DNA of 64,000 nucleotides from contig JBDUEM010000005.1 in assembly GCA_040002435.1 (NCBI GenBank), positions 8,453 through 72,452 of the forward strand. The letters run 5' to 3'. Under the pieces are notes generated by a model. That model worked only from the letters and a program-made list of their open reading frames with translations. It did not search any database and was not told the DNA's origin. The stretch comes from JANXXV01 sp040002435. GTDB lineage: Bacteria; Acidobacteriota; Terriglobia; Bryobacterales; Bryobacteraceae. Both the position numbers and the translations under genes were made by a program. Of the stretch, positions 24,036 to 33,252 are shown one piece after another. How positions within the stretch are numbered: the first letter of the stretch is position 1; each line of letters opens with the position of its first letter.

Positions 24036-27000
24036 GTGGTTCTTGGGAAGGTCGGTCCTTCGGCGTTGTTTTCTCGCCTGGCTCCCTATGGCATTGCAGT
24101 TTTAGCGATTTGCCTGGCTGTCTTCCTGAAACTCGGGCTCAGGGAGATCACGGGATCGGAAGTCTCCTTCATCATGGTGTTGTTTGCGCCTGCCGTGATC
24201 GTGGCATTGTACTTCGGCTTCTGGCCCAGTGCGTTCGCCACGGTGCTCTCGGCGGCAATTAGCGCTTATTACCTTCCGCCCCAGGGTACCTTTGCCATCG
24301 GCTTGTCTGGCTGGCTAAGGGTGATTACATTCACAGTCGAAGGGCTGGCTATCGCCTATCTGAGCGCGGCCCGGGTTGCCGCCCAAAAAGGCGAGCAGCA
24401 GCAAAATACTGTTCTGCGAACAGTAATCGAACAAATGCCCGTGGGAATTGTCGTAGCCGAAGCTCCCAGCGGCAAACTCCTGCTCTCCAACCGCCGCGTG
24501 GAGGAAATTCTGCATATCCCGCTTTCCAGGCACAGCGGTGCGGAACCCAAAGGGGAAAATCACATCTTCCACCTGGATGCCGGACAGTACAGCGCGGAGA
24601 ACAATCCGATGGCGCGGGCAATCCGCAGCGGCGAGGTCGTGGAGTCTGAAGAGTTCCATTACCACCACGACGATGGAGCACGGTCCATTTTGAGCGTGAG
24701 CGCGGCCCCCATCCTCGACCAGAGCGGGCAGATCACGGGCGGTGTGATGGCTTGTTTTGACGTAACTACCCGCAAGCGTATGGAAGAGGAGTTACTGCAG
24801 AGCAGGCAGCAGATCGAGCGCCAACTCCTGGAGCTGGAATCGGTCTATCAGAATACACCCGTCGGATTGTGTTTCGTCGATCCCGAGCTGCGGTATGTGC
24901 GGGTCAACGCACAGCTCGCCGCTATGCACGGGCTCCCCGTGACGGAACATGCCGGACGTACCTTGGCTGAAACCACTCCCGAACTGGCCCCCGAGCTTGA
25001 GCGGGCTTATCGAAGCGTCCTGGACTCGGGGCTTCCGGCCATTGACCTTGAAATTCGCGGCATGACCCCGGCATCGCCGAACGAAACGCGAACCTGGCTG
25101 ATAAGCCACTATCCGGTGAAGGACAAGGTACTGCTCGGCGTCTGTACGGTGGTGCAGGATATTACCGAGCGCAAGCAGATGGAAAGGGCCCTGCGCGCGA
25201 GCGAGGAGAAGCATCGTCTGATCTCCGAAGCGCTCCCGCAGCTCATCTGGACCATGGATCCCGAAGGGCGGCAGGAATCGGTCAATGGCCGCCTGTACGA
25301 ATACACGGGCATTCGTACGGACGAAAACTTCCTTGACAAGTTGCCCGCGCTGATCCATCCGGCAGATCTGCCGGCAAGCGAAGCCCTGTGGCGGAAGGCG
25401 CGGACAGCTGACGAAAGCTACTACGAAACCGAGTTACGCATCAAACGCTCTATGGATGGCGCCTACCGCTGGCACTTGTCGCAGGTGAGGCCGATCCGGA
25501 CCACGGAAGGGCAGGTGCTCAAATGGGTCGGGGCTGCGATTGACATCGACGATCGAAAAAAGGCGGAAGAGAAGTTACGCCAGCAGGCGGAAGTCCTCGA
25601 TCTTGCCTACGATGCCATTCTGATCCTCGACCTCGACGGCACAATCGAGTTTTGGAATGAGGGCGCGGCACGGCTCTATGGATGGCCAAAGCAGGAGGCC
25701 ATGGGACAGTCCGCGCGCTCTCTGCTGCGGACTGAATTCCCCGAACCGGGGAACACGATTGAACACCAGCTTGTAACCCAGGGCCGCTGGGAGGGCGAAG
25801 TGATCCACACCACGCGATCCGGCCGTCGTGTGGTGGCCTCCAGCCGTTGGGCGCTGAGGAAGGACCTCCGTGGAGTACCGATCGGCCGCCTGGAGATCAA
25901 TCGCGACATTACCGAGAGTAAACAGGCGGAATCGGCCATCGCGCTCATGGCGGGTATCGTGGAATTCTCTGAAGACTCCATCCTCAGCAAGGATCTGAAT
26001 GGAATTATCCTCACCTGCAATGCGGGAGCTGAGCGTGTCTACGGTTATGCAGGTCAGGAGATCATCGGCCGTTCCATTGACCTGCTGCTTCCGCCGGACC
26101 GGATCAAGGAACAAAAAGAGGTTCTGGAAGGTCTGCAGACGGGCAAACGATTGGAGCACTTTGAAACGGTGCGCATCCGCAAGGACGGCAAACAAATTCA
26201 TGTATCGATCACCATTTCTCCGGTTCGGAATAAAGCCGGGGAGGTGATCGGCGCCTCTGATGTAGCCCGCGATATCACCGAACAGAAGCAGCTGGAGGAG
26301 CAGCTCCGTCAGACACAAAAGCTGGAGAGCCTGGGTGTGCTGGCCGGCGGAGTGGCTCATGACTTTAACAACCTGCTCACTGGAATCATGGGCAATGCCA
26401 GCTTGCTGTTCAACGACATGAATCCGGGCAGCGAAAACGCCGAATTCGCAGACGCAATTGTTCGGGCAAGCGAACGGGCCGCGAATCTGACCGGTCAATT
26501 GCTGGCGTATGCCGGCAAGGGCCGCTTCATGATGAAGCCGGTCGATTGTTCACACCTTGTGCGTGAAATCAGCGAGCTGATTAGCGCCTCGATCCCGAAG
26601 AAAGTGAAAGTTCAGCTTCAGTTCCACGACCAGCTGCCGGCAGTGCTGGCAGACGTCAGCCAGCTTGAGCAGTTGATCATGAATCTCATCATTAACGGAG
26701 CCGAAGCCATTGGCGACCATGCCGGAACGGTAACCGTACGTACTGGTGTTCAGCGAGTCGACAAACTGTATTTGCGAAACTCTCCCGGCATTCTGGATGA
26801 GCTGGAGGAGGGCGAGTACGTTGTTCTCGAAGTACAGGACACGGGATGCGGAATGGATGCGCAGATCAAATCGAAGATCTTCGATCCATTCTTCACCACA
26901 AAGTTCACCGGCCGTGGATTGGGTTTGGCGGCGGTTCGAGGCATCATTCGCGGCCATAAGGGAGGGCTGAAGGTGACTAGCGCGCCCGGACAGGGCACAT

Positions 27001-27500
27001 CGTTCAAGGTTTGGCTGCCCGTCGCCGGCGAAGGAATCACGCTACCCAAGGCCCAACTCAAAGCATTTAGAGCGGACGTCCGCTGCAAGGGAACCATACT
27101 GGTTGTCGATGACGAAGAATTGGTGCAGAAGTTTGCAAAGGCGACCCTGGAAAAGTCCGGCTACACTGTTGTGGGCGCCGGAGATGGTCAGAAAGCAATC
27201 GACATCGTCACGGCGATGGGTCCGCAGCTTGCAGCTGTTCTCCTGGACATGACCATGCCCATTCTGGGCGGAGCCGAAGTATTGCCGCGTCTGAAACGCC
27301 TGGCTCCGGGAGTGCCCGTGATTGGATCGAGCGGACACTCGGAGATTACGGCGCGAGCTGACTTTGGGAACGAAGGCCTGGCGGGCTTCGTACAAAAACC
27401 GTATACCTCAACCACCCTGATGGAAGCGGTTACCGAAGCTCTGGAAAATTACAGCCGGTCGGCGTCATCCAGCAACCCTGAGCGATTTCGCTCCGGGTAA
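24036..27500 (+). CDS. Membrane hybrid histidine kinase with five PAS domains and a receiver
   Basis: 1154 residues from the GTG at 24036, chosen because GGAGG lies 6 nt upstream; the frame is open back to a GTG at 23985. Three or four membrane helices (about 15-105, with 'YGIAVLAICLAVFLKLG') resemble the DUF4118-type sensor region. Five PAS/PAC units follow, each ending near 'DITERK' or a variant. The kinase core has the H box (GGVAHDFNNLLTGIMGNA), N box (LIMNLIINGAEAIG) and G boxes (DTGCGMD, GRGLGLAAVRG). The C-terminal receiver has VVDDEE, the phosphoacceptor Asp in VLLDMTMP, and Lys in QKPYT. It is an orphan, as no response regulator gene is beside it. The ligand is unknown. It converges on the MFS gene with an 11-nt gap. 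Confidence 0.93.
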   Translation: MVLGKVGPSALFSRLAPYGIAVLAICLAVFLKLGLREITGSEVSFIMVLFAPAVIVALYFGFWPSAFATVLSAAISAYYLPPQGTFAIGLSGWLRVITFTVEGLAIAYLSAARVAAQKGEQQQNTVLRTVIEQMPVGIVVAEAPSGKLLLSNRRVEEILHIPLSRHSGAEPKGENHIFHLDAGQYSAENNPMARAIRSGEVVESEEFHYHHDDGARSILSVSAAPILDQSGQITGGVMACFDVTTRKRMEEELLQSRQQIERQLLELESVYQNTPVGLCFVDPELRYVRVNAQLAAMHGLPVTEHAGRTLAETTPELAPELERAYRSVLDSGLPAIDLEIRGMTPASPNETRTWLISHYPVKDKVLLGVCTVVQDITERKQMERALRASEEKHRLISEALPQLIWTMDPEGRQESVNGRLYEYTGIRTDENFLDKLPALIHPADLPASEALWRKARTADESYYETELRIKRSMDGAYRWHLSQVRPIRTTEGQVLKWVGAAIDIDDRKKAEEKLRQQAEVLDLAYDAILILDLDGTIEFWNEGAARLYGWPKQEAMGQSARSLLRTEFPEPGNTIEHQLVTQGRWEGEVIHTTRSGRRVVASSRWALRKDLRGVPIGRLEINRDITESKQAESAIALMAGIVEFSEDSILSKDLNGIILTCNAGAERVYGYAGQEIIGRSIDLLLPPDRIKEQKEVLEGLQTGKRLEHFETVRIRKDGKQIHVSITISPVRNKAGEVIGASDVARDITEQKQLEEQLRQTQKLESLGVLAGGVAHDFNNLLTGIMGNASLLFNDMNPGSENAEFADAIVRASERAANLTGQLLAYAGKGRFMMKPVDCSHLVREISELISASIPKKVKVQLQFHDQLPAVLADVSQLEQLIMNLIINGAEAIGDHAGTVTVRTGVQRVDKLYLRNSPGILDELEEGEYVVLEVQDTGCGMDAQIKSKIFDPFFTTKFTGRGLGLAAVRGIIRGHKGGLKVTSAPGQGTSFKVWLPVAGEGITLPKAQLKAFRADVRCKGTILVVDDEELVQKFAKATLEKSGYTVVGAGDGQKAIDIVTAMGPQLAAVLLDMTMPILGGAEVLPRLKRLAPGVPVIGSSGHSEITARADFGNEGLAGFVQKPYTSTTLMEAVTEALENYSRSASSSNPERFRSG

Positions 27501-27511
27501 CGAGCCGTCAC

Positions 27512-28729
27512 TCATCGCGGCAGCCGCACTCGCCAACAGGCAAGCGCCCCTAATAAAATCACAAAGCATCCAAAATTCAATCCCCACGACCATCCCAAAT
27601 ACGATGCGATATACGGCGTCAACACCGGCGCGATAAAGCCGGCCAGGTTCGCACCCGTATTCAGAATGCTGCACGCTACACCCGACTGCTCCCCGCCCAG
27701 CCTGATCGTCATCGCCCAAAATGGACCCTCGCAGAACGACGCAAACCCCATGGAAAACGCGACCAGAACAACCGTTGTCCACGTTCCGGTGGTTAGGGTT
27801 CCCGCGCAGAGCAGAATCGCGCTCAGGGTCAACCCGCCGATAGGCACCGCGCGGCGTCCGAATCGCTCGCCATACGTTTTCGTTAGCTTGTCGGATAGCC
27901 ATCCACCGAATGGAATCATGAGTCCGGTAACGATGAACACAAGCGTCGTGAACCGCGCACTCTGCTCGTAGCCCAAGTGGCGGATCTCACCGAAGTAGAA
28001 GTAGATCCAGTAGTAAAAGATGTAGGTGAAATAGCCCAGCGCCGCGTAGGCAGCCGTCAATAACTGCAGGTTCCGATTTTTAAGAAGAGACAGCCACGCT
28101 GGCGGCGGCGCTTTTCCTGCCGGCAGCGCCCCCGGCAGATCCGTCGCGGAAAGCGACCATACCAGTGCGAGCAGCGCCGTAGCTGCGGCAGCCACCGCGA
28201 AGGACATCCGCCAACCCAATCGCTGCATTAAAGTCGAAAATAAGATGGGGGCGACCGCCCCGCCCAGGGACGATCCGCCGATGATGACGCCTTGGACACG
28301 CGCCAGATAAACCGGGGCAATCCAGTTAGCGCACATGCGGCCGCAGGCCGGATACAGCGGTGATGTGGCGATGCCCATCAAGAAACGGATCACGGCAAAT
28401 GCCGGCAAAACGCCAAGCAACGATCCCAGCCCTGGCGTCCCTCCCCAGGCCGTCAATCCCGTAAACAGGGCGGCTCCGAAGCCCATCAGGGTCAGCGATC
28501 GTTTTGGGCCCAGCCAATCCACCAGTTGGCCGCCCGGCATCATGAAGAGCGCGTACGACAACAGAAACGCCGAGTAGATGACGCCCATCTGCGTCGGAGC
28601 GAGACCGAATTCCTTCATGATGTACGGACCGGCGATCGACATAATCGTCCGGTCAAAATAGTTCATCATGCTGAAGGCGAACATCAGTGTGACCACGTTC
28701 AGCTGGGCGCGCGTCGATGGTGAAGTCAT
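27512..28729 (-). CDS. MFS transporter, anion:cation symporter-like
   Basis: 405 residues with about 12 hydrophobic helices. The first helix region 'MMNYFDRTIMSIAGPYI' and the loop 'DWLGPKRSLTLMG' fit the major facilitator superfamily, closest in style to hexuronate/galactonate-type (ACS family) symporters. It is divergent from the enolase-superfamily gene, with only 41 nt between the two ATGs. That arrangement is common for sugar-acid transporters and their dehydratases. I infer uptake of a sugar acid that the neighbouring enzyme dehydrates; the actual substrate is not visible. Confidence 0.88.
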   Translation of the reverse strand: MTSPSTRAQLNVVTLMFAFSMMNYFDRTIMSIAGPYIMKEFGLAPTQMGVIYSAFLLSYALFMMPGGQLVDWLGPKRSLTLMGFGAALFTGLTAWGGTPGLGSLLGVLPAFAVIRFLMGIATSPLYPACGRMCANWIAPVYLARVQGVIIGGSSLGGAVAPILFSTLMQRLGWRMSFAVAAAATALLALVWSLSATDLPGALPAGKAPPPAWLSLLKNRNLQLLTAAYAALGYFTYIFYYWIYFYFGEIRHLGYEQSARFTTLVFIVTGLMIPFGGWLSDKLTKTYGERFGRRAVPIGGLTLSAILLCAGTLTTGTWTTVVLVAFSMGFASFCEGPFWAMTIRLGGEQSGVACSILNTGANLAGFIAPVLTPYIASYLGWSWGLNFGCFVILLGALACWRVRLPR

Positions 28730-28770
28730 AAGATAAACTGAAGCGGATTCCGATCTTACCCCGATTCCCC

Positions 28771-29934
28771 ATGAAGATTACTCAACTCGACTTCATCCCC
28801 GTCAGCGTCGCCTACACGCATCGCGAAGTCAGTTCGCTGGTGAATCGCGACGGCGTCACAGATGTAGTGGTCAGGGCGCACGCCGACAACGGCCTCATCG
28901 GTTGGGGCGAAAGCTGCAGCGGTTCGAATCTGGAATCGGTACTCGCCGCGCTTCAGGGGATGGCGCCCTTCGTCCTCGGCCGCAGTCCATGGGAGAGCGA
29001 ATCGATCCGCGCTGAATTGTGGCATCGCGGTATCTGGTCCTGGCGGCAGCACACAGCCTGTTTCGCCTACCCCGGGATCGACATGGCGCTCTGGGATCTC
29101 TGCGGAAAAGAGTGTGGCCAGCCACTTTACAACCTGTTCGGCGGGAAAGTGCGCGACAGCGCGAACTACTTCTATTACCTTTCACAAGGTTCGCTCGAAG
29201 CGATTGAGGCACAATGCCGCGAGGGGCTGGCGAAGGGCTTTCACGTTTTCTACCTCAAGACCGGCCTCGACATCGACGCGGAGCTGGAGATGATCCGCGC
29301 GCTCCGTCAGACCGCGGGACCCGCCGCCAAAATACGCCTCGACGCTAACGGCGCCTGGACAGTCAACGAAGCACTGCGAAATATCGCGCTTCTGGATCGG
29401 TATCAGATCGATTTCATTGAACAGCCGGTCATTCAGGATCCCGTAACCAACATGATCGAAGTCCGCTCGCGCTGCTCGGTGGCGATCTCCGCGAACGAAG
29501 GTCTCTGGACTGCGGCCGACGCCTATCGCCAGATTACCTCGCGCGCCGCCGACGTCTATTGCTTCAGCCCCTATTTCACGGGCTCACTGGCGCAGTTTCA
29601 ACGACTGTCGCGCGTGGCTGACCTGGAAGGTCTCCGCGTCTGCCGCCACACGCACGGCGAGTTGGGCATCGTCGCCACGGCCGCGCATCACATCCTGCTC
29701 ACACTCCCGAACATCGTGGATGGCAACCAGCAAACCGCGCACATGATGCAGGACGACATCTTGAAGGAACCGATCCCCATCGCCAATGGTCCGGACTGGG
29801 GCGTGCCGGTGGGAGCGGGTCTCGGCCTTGAAATCGACGAGGAGAAGCTTGGACGGTACCACGAACAATACCTGACCCGGGGACAATTCGTTCCGTACGA
29901 TCCAAAACTGTTAGGGTCACGAATGTACAGATGA
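28771..29934 (+). CDS. Mandelate racemase/muconate lactonizing enzyme family protein
   Basis: 387 residues, typical of the enolase superfamily. The N-terminal capping domain holds 'GLIGWGESCSGSN'. In the barrel are the lysine motif 'FYLKTG', metal ligands in RLDANGAW (Asp) and FIEQPV (Glu), a third in ISANEG where many relatives have ADES, and CRHTHGELG with the catalytic-type His. Members dehydrate or epimerise acid sugars or dipeptides. With the divergent sugar-acid-type MFS gene, a sugar-acid dehydratase is the best guess; subgroup assignment would need a tree. The 110-nt gap after it carries the promoter of the cupin gene. Confidence 0.9.
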   Translation: MKITQLDFIPVSVAYTHREVSSLVNRDGVTDVVVRAHADNGLIGWGESCSGSNLESVLAALQGMAPFVLGRSPWESESIRAELWHRGIWSWRQHTACFAYPGIDMALWDLCGKECGQPLYNLFGGKVRDSANYFYYLSQGSLEAIEAQCREGLAKGFHVFYLKTGLDIDAELEMIRALRQTAGPAAKIRLDANGAWTVNEALRNIALLDRYQIDFIEQPVIQDPVTNMIEVRSRCSVAISANEGLWTAADAYRQITSRAADVYCFSPYFTGSLAQFQRLSRVADLEGLRVCRHTHGELGIVATAAHHILLTLPNIVDGNQQTAHMMQDDILKEPIPIANGPDWGVPVGAGLGLEIDEEKLGRYHEQYLTRGQFVPYDPKLLGSRMYR

Positions 29935-29988
29935 AGAGGCCGATGCGCCTCGCAATTCTCGCCAGTCGCCACGGGAATTGCGCCACAT

Positions 29989-30017
29989 TTGCCGATCTTG
30001 AGAAGTCCAAGTACAAT
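29989..30017 (+). promoter_or_regulatory. Sigma-70-type promoter of the cupin gene
   Basis: TTGCCG (29989-29994), a 17-nt spacer and TACAAT (30012-30017) lie 27 nt before the start at 30045. A strong Shine-Dalgarno sequence AGGAGGAG lies between the -10 and the ATG. The -35 matches TTGACA at 4 of 6 positions and the -10 matches TATAAT at 5 of 6. Confidence 0.5.
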
Positions 30018-30044
30018 CCATGAGGGAATAGGAGGAGAATCCAG

Positions 30045-30476
30045 ATGAAGTTCTTTTTCGTGCTTTTAACACTGATCCCGGTGGCGCCTTTGCTGGCCCA
30101 ATCGGGGTCCGGCGTCACCTATGTGGGCCATGACAAGGTAGCCGCCTCACTCGCCAAAGGCGGCCCATTGGTAAAGGGGCAGGACCTGTTGGTCTCCGGC
30201 AGCCATCGGGACAAGGCGGGCCAGGTAGAAGTGCATGACAAGGAGTCCGACGTCATGTACGTGGTGGATGGCGACGCGACATTCGTGACGGGAGGAACCA
30301 TGGTCGGCGGAAAAGTGACCAAGCCCGGTCAGTCCGTTGGCTCGGATATCAAAGGCGGCGAAACTCACCATTTGACCAAGGGCGACGTCGTTGTAATCCC
30401 TGCGGGCGTTCCTCACTGGTTCAAGGAAGTTCCACATTCCGTCAGCTATTACGTCGTCAAAGTGCTGAAGCCGTAA
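30045..30476 (+). CDS. Exported cupin-domain protein
   Basis: 143 residues. The signal peptide MKFFFVLLTLIPVAPLLAQS is clear. The body is a single cupin barrel: first motif around 'VEVHDKESDVMYVVDGDATF', second around 'GDVVVIPAGVPHWFKEVP'. Metal-binding His/Glu positions appear partly conserved (H in VHDKES, H in VPHWF). Such small periplasmic cupins are of unknown function and usually bind a metal or a small ligand. It appears monocistronic, with its own promoter. Confidence 0.85.
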   Translation: MKFFFVLLTLIPVAPLLAQSGSGVTYVGHDKVAASLAKGGPLVKGQDLLVSGSHRDKAGQVEVHDKESDVMYVVDGDATFVTGGTMVGGKVTKPGQSVGSDIKGGETHHLTKGDVVVIPAGVPHWFKEVPHSVSYYVVKVLKP

Positions 30477-30501
30477 ATCCCGTCAGTGGCAGGTGGCCGG
30501 C

Positions 30502-31275
30502 TCAAACCCCGGCAACCAGCTCGCCCAGTAGCTGTAATGTTTCGCCAGCGGCGCGCGGATGTGGGGATTCCGGCTGAACCAGAATTCGGTTAGCCAGAGA
30601 ACGCCATACCGCGTCCCGCTGGTGATTGCCCGTCAACCCGAAGAGCCATTCACCCCAGTCAGGCAAAGAGGACCGCCACTGACATGCGCCATTTCGCGCC
30701 TGGGACTCTTGATCCTCTACCCACAGAGCCATCTCTTTCAGCCACGGCCCTTGATCTTCACCGCGCTCCAGGTGCGCGGCCAGCAGCAGGATCGCGAAGG
30801 CAAAATATGGGGGATCTTCGGCTTCCCCCGGATAAGTCAAGAAGCGCCAGGCCAGGGTGCCCGCGGCTGCCCGAGCGACAGGTCGCCCCAACTCGATAGC
30901 GCTCGCAATCATCTGCGCCAAAGTGTCGCATTCGCCGTCGAACGACGCCTGATACCTTGGCGCAAGCCGCACCAGCACCGTACAGGCAAACAGCCGCATC
31001 CAATGGCCGGGCTCTCCCTGCCTGCCCGGCTTCCACGCTGGATCGGCTGGTTCCGACCAGCGAATCAGTTCGAGAACTTCTCTCAGGTTGACATCATCGG
31101 AAGCGACCAGGCCCGTAGCCAGGATTGGCTGCAAAAGCGAGTAGCACTCGTCGGACTTCCACCCGTAATCAGCGTCCGCGATTTCGCGAAGCATGGCTTC
31201 CTCAAAGTTCGCCTGAAACAGAGGCGTGAGCGCACCCTCGTCGGGATGAAGCGGTGCCAGTAATTGCTCCGTCAT
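30502..31275 (-). CDS. Conserved-looking protein of unknown function
   Basis: 257 residues from the ATG at 31275 (MTEQLLAPLHPDEG); the frame is open upstream to 31425, but that part overlaps the promoter and start of the divergent gene at 31370. It is acidic, rich in Trp and Leu, and mostly helical by appearance, with no signal peptide, membrane segment or catalytic motif that I recognise. The composition (many 'LxxLxx' helices, 'YFAFAILLLAAHLERGE') suggests an alpha-helical repeat fold. I cannot name a family. Its stop lies 26 nt from the convergent cupin gene. Confidence 0.7.
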   Translation of the reverse strand: MTEQLLAPLHPDEGALTPLFQANFEEAMLREIADADYGWKSDECYSLLQPILATGLVASDDVNLREVLELIRWSEPADPAWKPGRQGEPGHWMRLFACTVLVRLAPRYQASFDGECDTLAQMIASAIELGRPVARAAAGTLAWRFLTYPGEAEDPPYFAFAILLLAAHLERGEDQGPWLKEMALWVEDQESQARNGACQWRSSLPDWGEWLFGLTGNHQRDAVWRSLANRILVQPESPHPRAAGETLQLLGELVAGV

Positions 31276-31353
31276 GAATTCCGGCTCAAGCTGGGCGAAT
31301 TGTTTCCCTGATAGTACCAGCGCATGCACGCAGCAGAATCCACGCCCTAAATG

Positions 31354-31359
31354 TACAAT
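31354..31359 (+). promoter_or_regulatory. -10 hexamer close to the start of the ASST-like gene
   Basis: TACAAT ends 10 nt before the ATG at 31370, with no Shine-Dalgarno sequence in between and no clear -35. Transcription from here would begin about 3-5 nt before the start codon, so the mRNA would be nearly leaderless. Confidence 0.3.
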
Positions 31360-31369
31360 ACTGTTTGCC

Positions 31370-33214
31370 ATGCCGAAGCCCCTACTTGCAGTCCTCGCGT
31401 TCACCGGTCTCTGCTGCGGAGCCACTGATGTTCCTCTAACTGTTCGCCTCCTGCCCAGCCTGCCGTCGCCTCAGGCAGTGGGATCGCCCATCGGGCTGAC
31501 CCCTCGAATCGAGAATGCCGCGGAAGGAATGCATGTCTACCGCTACAGCGTCAGTGTGGACGGCGGGCCGTTTCGCATCACACGCGACTTCAGCCAGCAG
31601 GCGGATTTCGTCTGGAATCCCGCACTGTATGAACACGAGGCGAAGTTGCGCGTAACCGTTCGCAACAACAAAACGAAGGCTACGGCGGAGGCGGAAATCC
31701 CATTCCGGGTCATCCCCAGAGCGAAAGGTCCGGAAGCCGTGGTCACCGCTACCGCAAATCCGCTGGTCGCTCTGCTAAGCGCTCCAGCCTGTCCCGAGGG
31801 CAGTCAGTTTCGGGGCGCGTTCCGGCGGCAGGGAGAAGAAGCCATCAGTCACACCAATGCGCAGCCGTGCCGTGGTTCGCGCACGAACAACGTCTACATC
31901 GCGGGAATGCGCTCGGACACCGGCTTTCAACTGCGATCCGAGGTGCTGCAAGGCACTACCGTAAAGCCAGGAGCCTGGATCCCGTTCCATACCGGGCTGT
32001 TGGACGGTGATTTTCCCGCCGTCTCGATTCCCGTCCCTCGCGCGCAGGGCTCCACCGCGGTCGATCCCGTCCTGATCCACAGCGTAGCGAGCGCCGCCGC
32101 CGGCAGGCGGCCGATGGCGACCGACATGGACGGAAATGTGATCTGGTACATGCGGACACCGGAGTTTCTGACGCGTGTCTTGCCGGGCGGACGATTTCTG
32201 GTTCTGTCAGAAGGCTCAAACGCGGCGAATGACATGAAGCGCCTGCAGGTCTTGCGCGAATTGGACCTCGCAGGTCAGGTAATCCGCGAAACCAACATCA
32301 GCAGGGTCGCCGAGCAGTTGGACGCTTACGGCATTCACTCCGACTGTAAGAAGGATGGCAAGGAGTGCGTCTCGGGTTTTCATCATGAGGCGATCCGTGT
32401 GCCCGGTGATCACACATTGGTCATCGCTGGACTGGAGCGGATGTTTCCTGCCGGAACCCAGGGCTCCAAGGAAGCGGTGGATATTCTCGGAGATCTGGTA
32501 ATCGATCTGGATGAACAGTTCCAGGTCGCCGGCTTGTGGAATTCGTTTGATCATTTCGATATCAAGCGCGCATCGCTGGGCGACGAGAAATGTGCTGGCG
32601 GGCCTGGCAGGGGCGGGTGCGCTCCGATATTTCTGGCGGCCCAGGCCAATGGATGGCTGCATAGCAATTCTTTGAACTACATTCCTGCGACTGGCGATTT
32701 CCTGGTTTCCATGCCCGAGCAAAATTGGGTTTTGAAGATCGATTGGCGCAAGGGGAAGGGTAGCGGGAAGATCCTCTGGCGGCTGGGAGAAGGCGGAGAC
32801 TTCACGGCGAAGTCCGACGATCCTGATCCCTGGTTCTCTTTCCAGCATGATGCGGGATTTGAGCCCGTTGGATCGAATCTCCTCTCCATTCTCGACGACG
32901 GTCACACACGGTTCAAAAAGAACCCCAAAGCCCATAACCGGGGGCAGGTGTGGAAGCTGGATGAACAGGCGCGTACGGCTACCCTCGTCCACAACGCCGA
33001 CTTAGGCGTATACGCCATCGCGGTCGGCTCGGCTCAGACACTGTCAAACGGTGGACACACCTTCGAAGCCGGATTCATCAATCCTGTATCGCCATACGCC
33101 CGCGCCGTGGAGACTTCCGCGGATGGAAAGGTCGTTTATGCGCAGCAGGTGGACGGCATAATCGTGTATCGAAGTTTTCGCGTGCCGGATATGTATTCGG
33201 CGCCATTGAAGTAG
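31370..33214 (+). CDS. Secreted arylsulfotransferase (ASST)-like beta-propeller
   Basis: 614 residues from the ATG at 31370, chosen because it opens a signal peptide (MPKPLLAVLAFTGLCCGATD). Residues about 20-125 form an Ig-like N-terminal domain. The rest resembles the ASST family six-bladed propeller: 'MATDMDGNVIWYM', 'SGFHHEAIRVPGDHTLV', 'GWLHSNSLNYIPATGDFLVS', 'VLKIDWRKGKG' and 'FSFQHDAGFEP'. In enterobacterial AssT, several His residues and one Arg line the site and one His carries the sulfo group. The His positions in HHEAI, WLHSN and FQHDAG are good candidates. Family membership is inferred by eye. It could move sulfate between phenolic compounds in the periplasm. Confidence 0.75.
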   Translation: MPKPLLAVLAFTGLCCGATDVPLTVRLLPSLPSPQAVGSPIGLTPRIENAAEGMHVYRYSVSVDGGPFRITRDFSQQADFVWNPALYEHEAKLRVTVRNNKTKATAEAEIPFRVIPRAKGPEAVVTATANPLVALLSAPACPEGSQFRGAFRRQGEEAISHTNAQPCRGSRTNNVYIAGMRSDTGFQLRSEVLQGTTVKPGAWIPFHTGLLDGDFPAVSIPVPRAQGSTAVDPVLIHSVASAAAGRRPMATDMDGNVIWYMRTPEFLTRVLPGGRFLVLSEGSNAANDMKRLQVLRELDLAGQVIRETNISRVAEQLDAYGIHSDCKKDGKECVSGFHHEAIRVPGDHTLVIAGLERMFPAGTQGSKEAVDILGDLVIDLDEQFQVAGLWNSFDHFDIKRASLGDEKCAGGPGRGGCAPIFLAAQANGWLHSNSLNYIPATGDFLVSMPEQNWVLKIDWRKGKGSGKILWRLGEGGDFTAKSDDPDPWFSFQHDAGFEPVGSNLLSILDDGHTRFKKNPKAHNRGQVWKLDEQARTATLVHNADLGVYAIAVGSAQTLSNGGHTFEAGFINPVSPYARAVETSADGKVVYAQQVDGIIVYRSFRVPDMYSAPLK

Positions 33215-33252
33215 TCGGCATCAAAACTGCTCACACATTGAGGCGAACAACC

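Noticed and set aside
25575..26498. 307-residue minus-strand frame opposite the histidine kinase
   Set aside because: Shadow of the PAS and HisKA coding region with no motif of its own.
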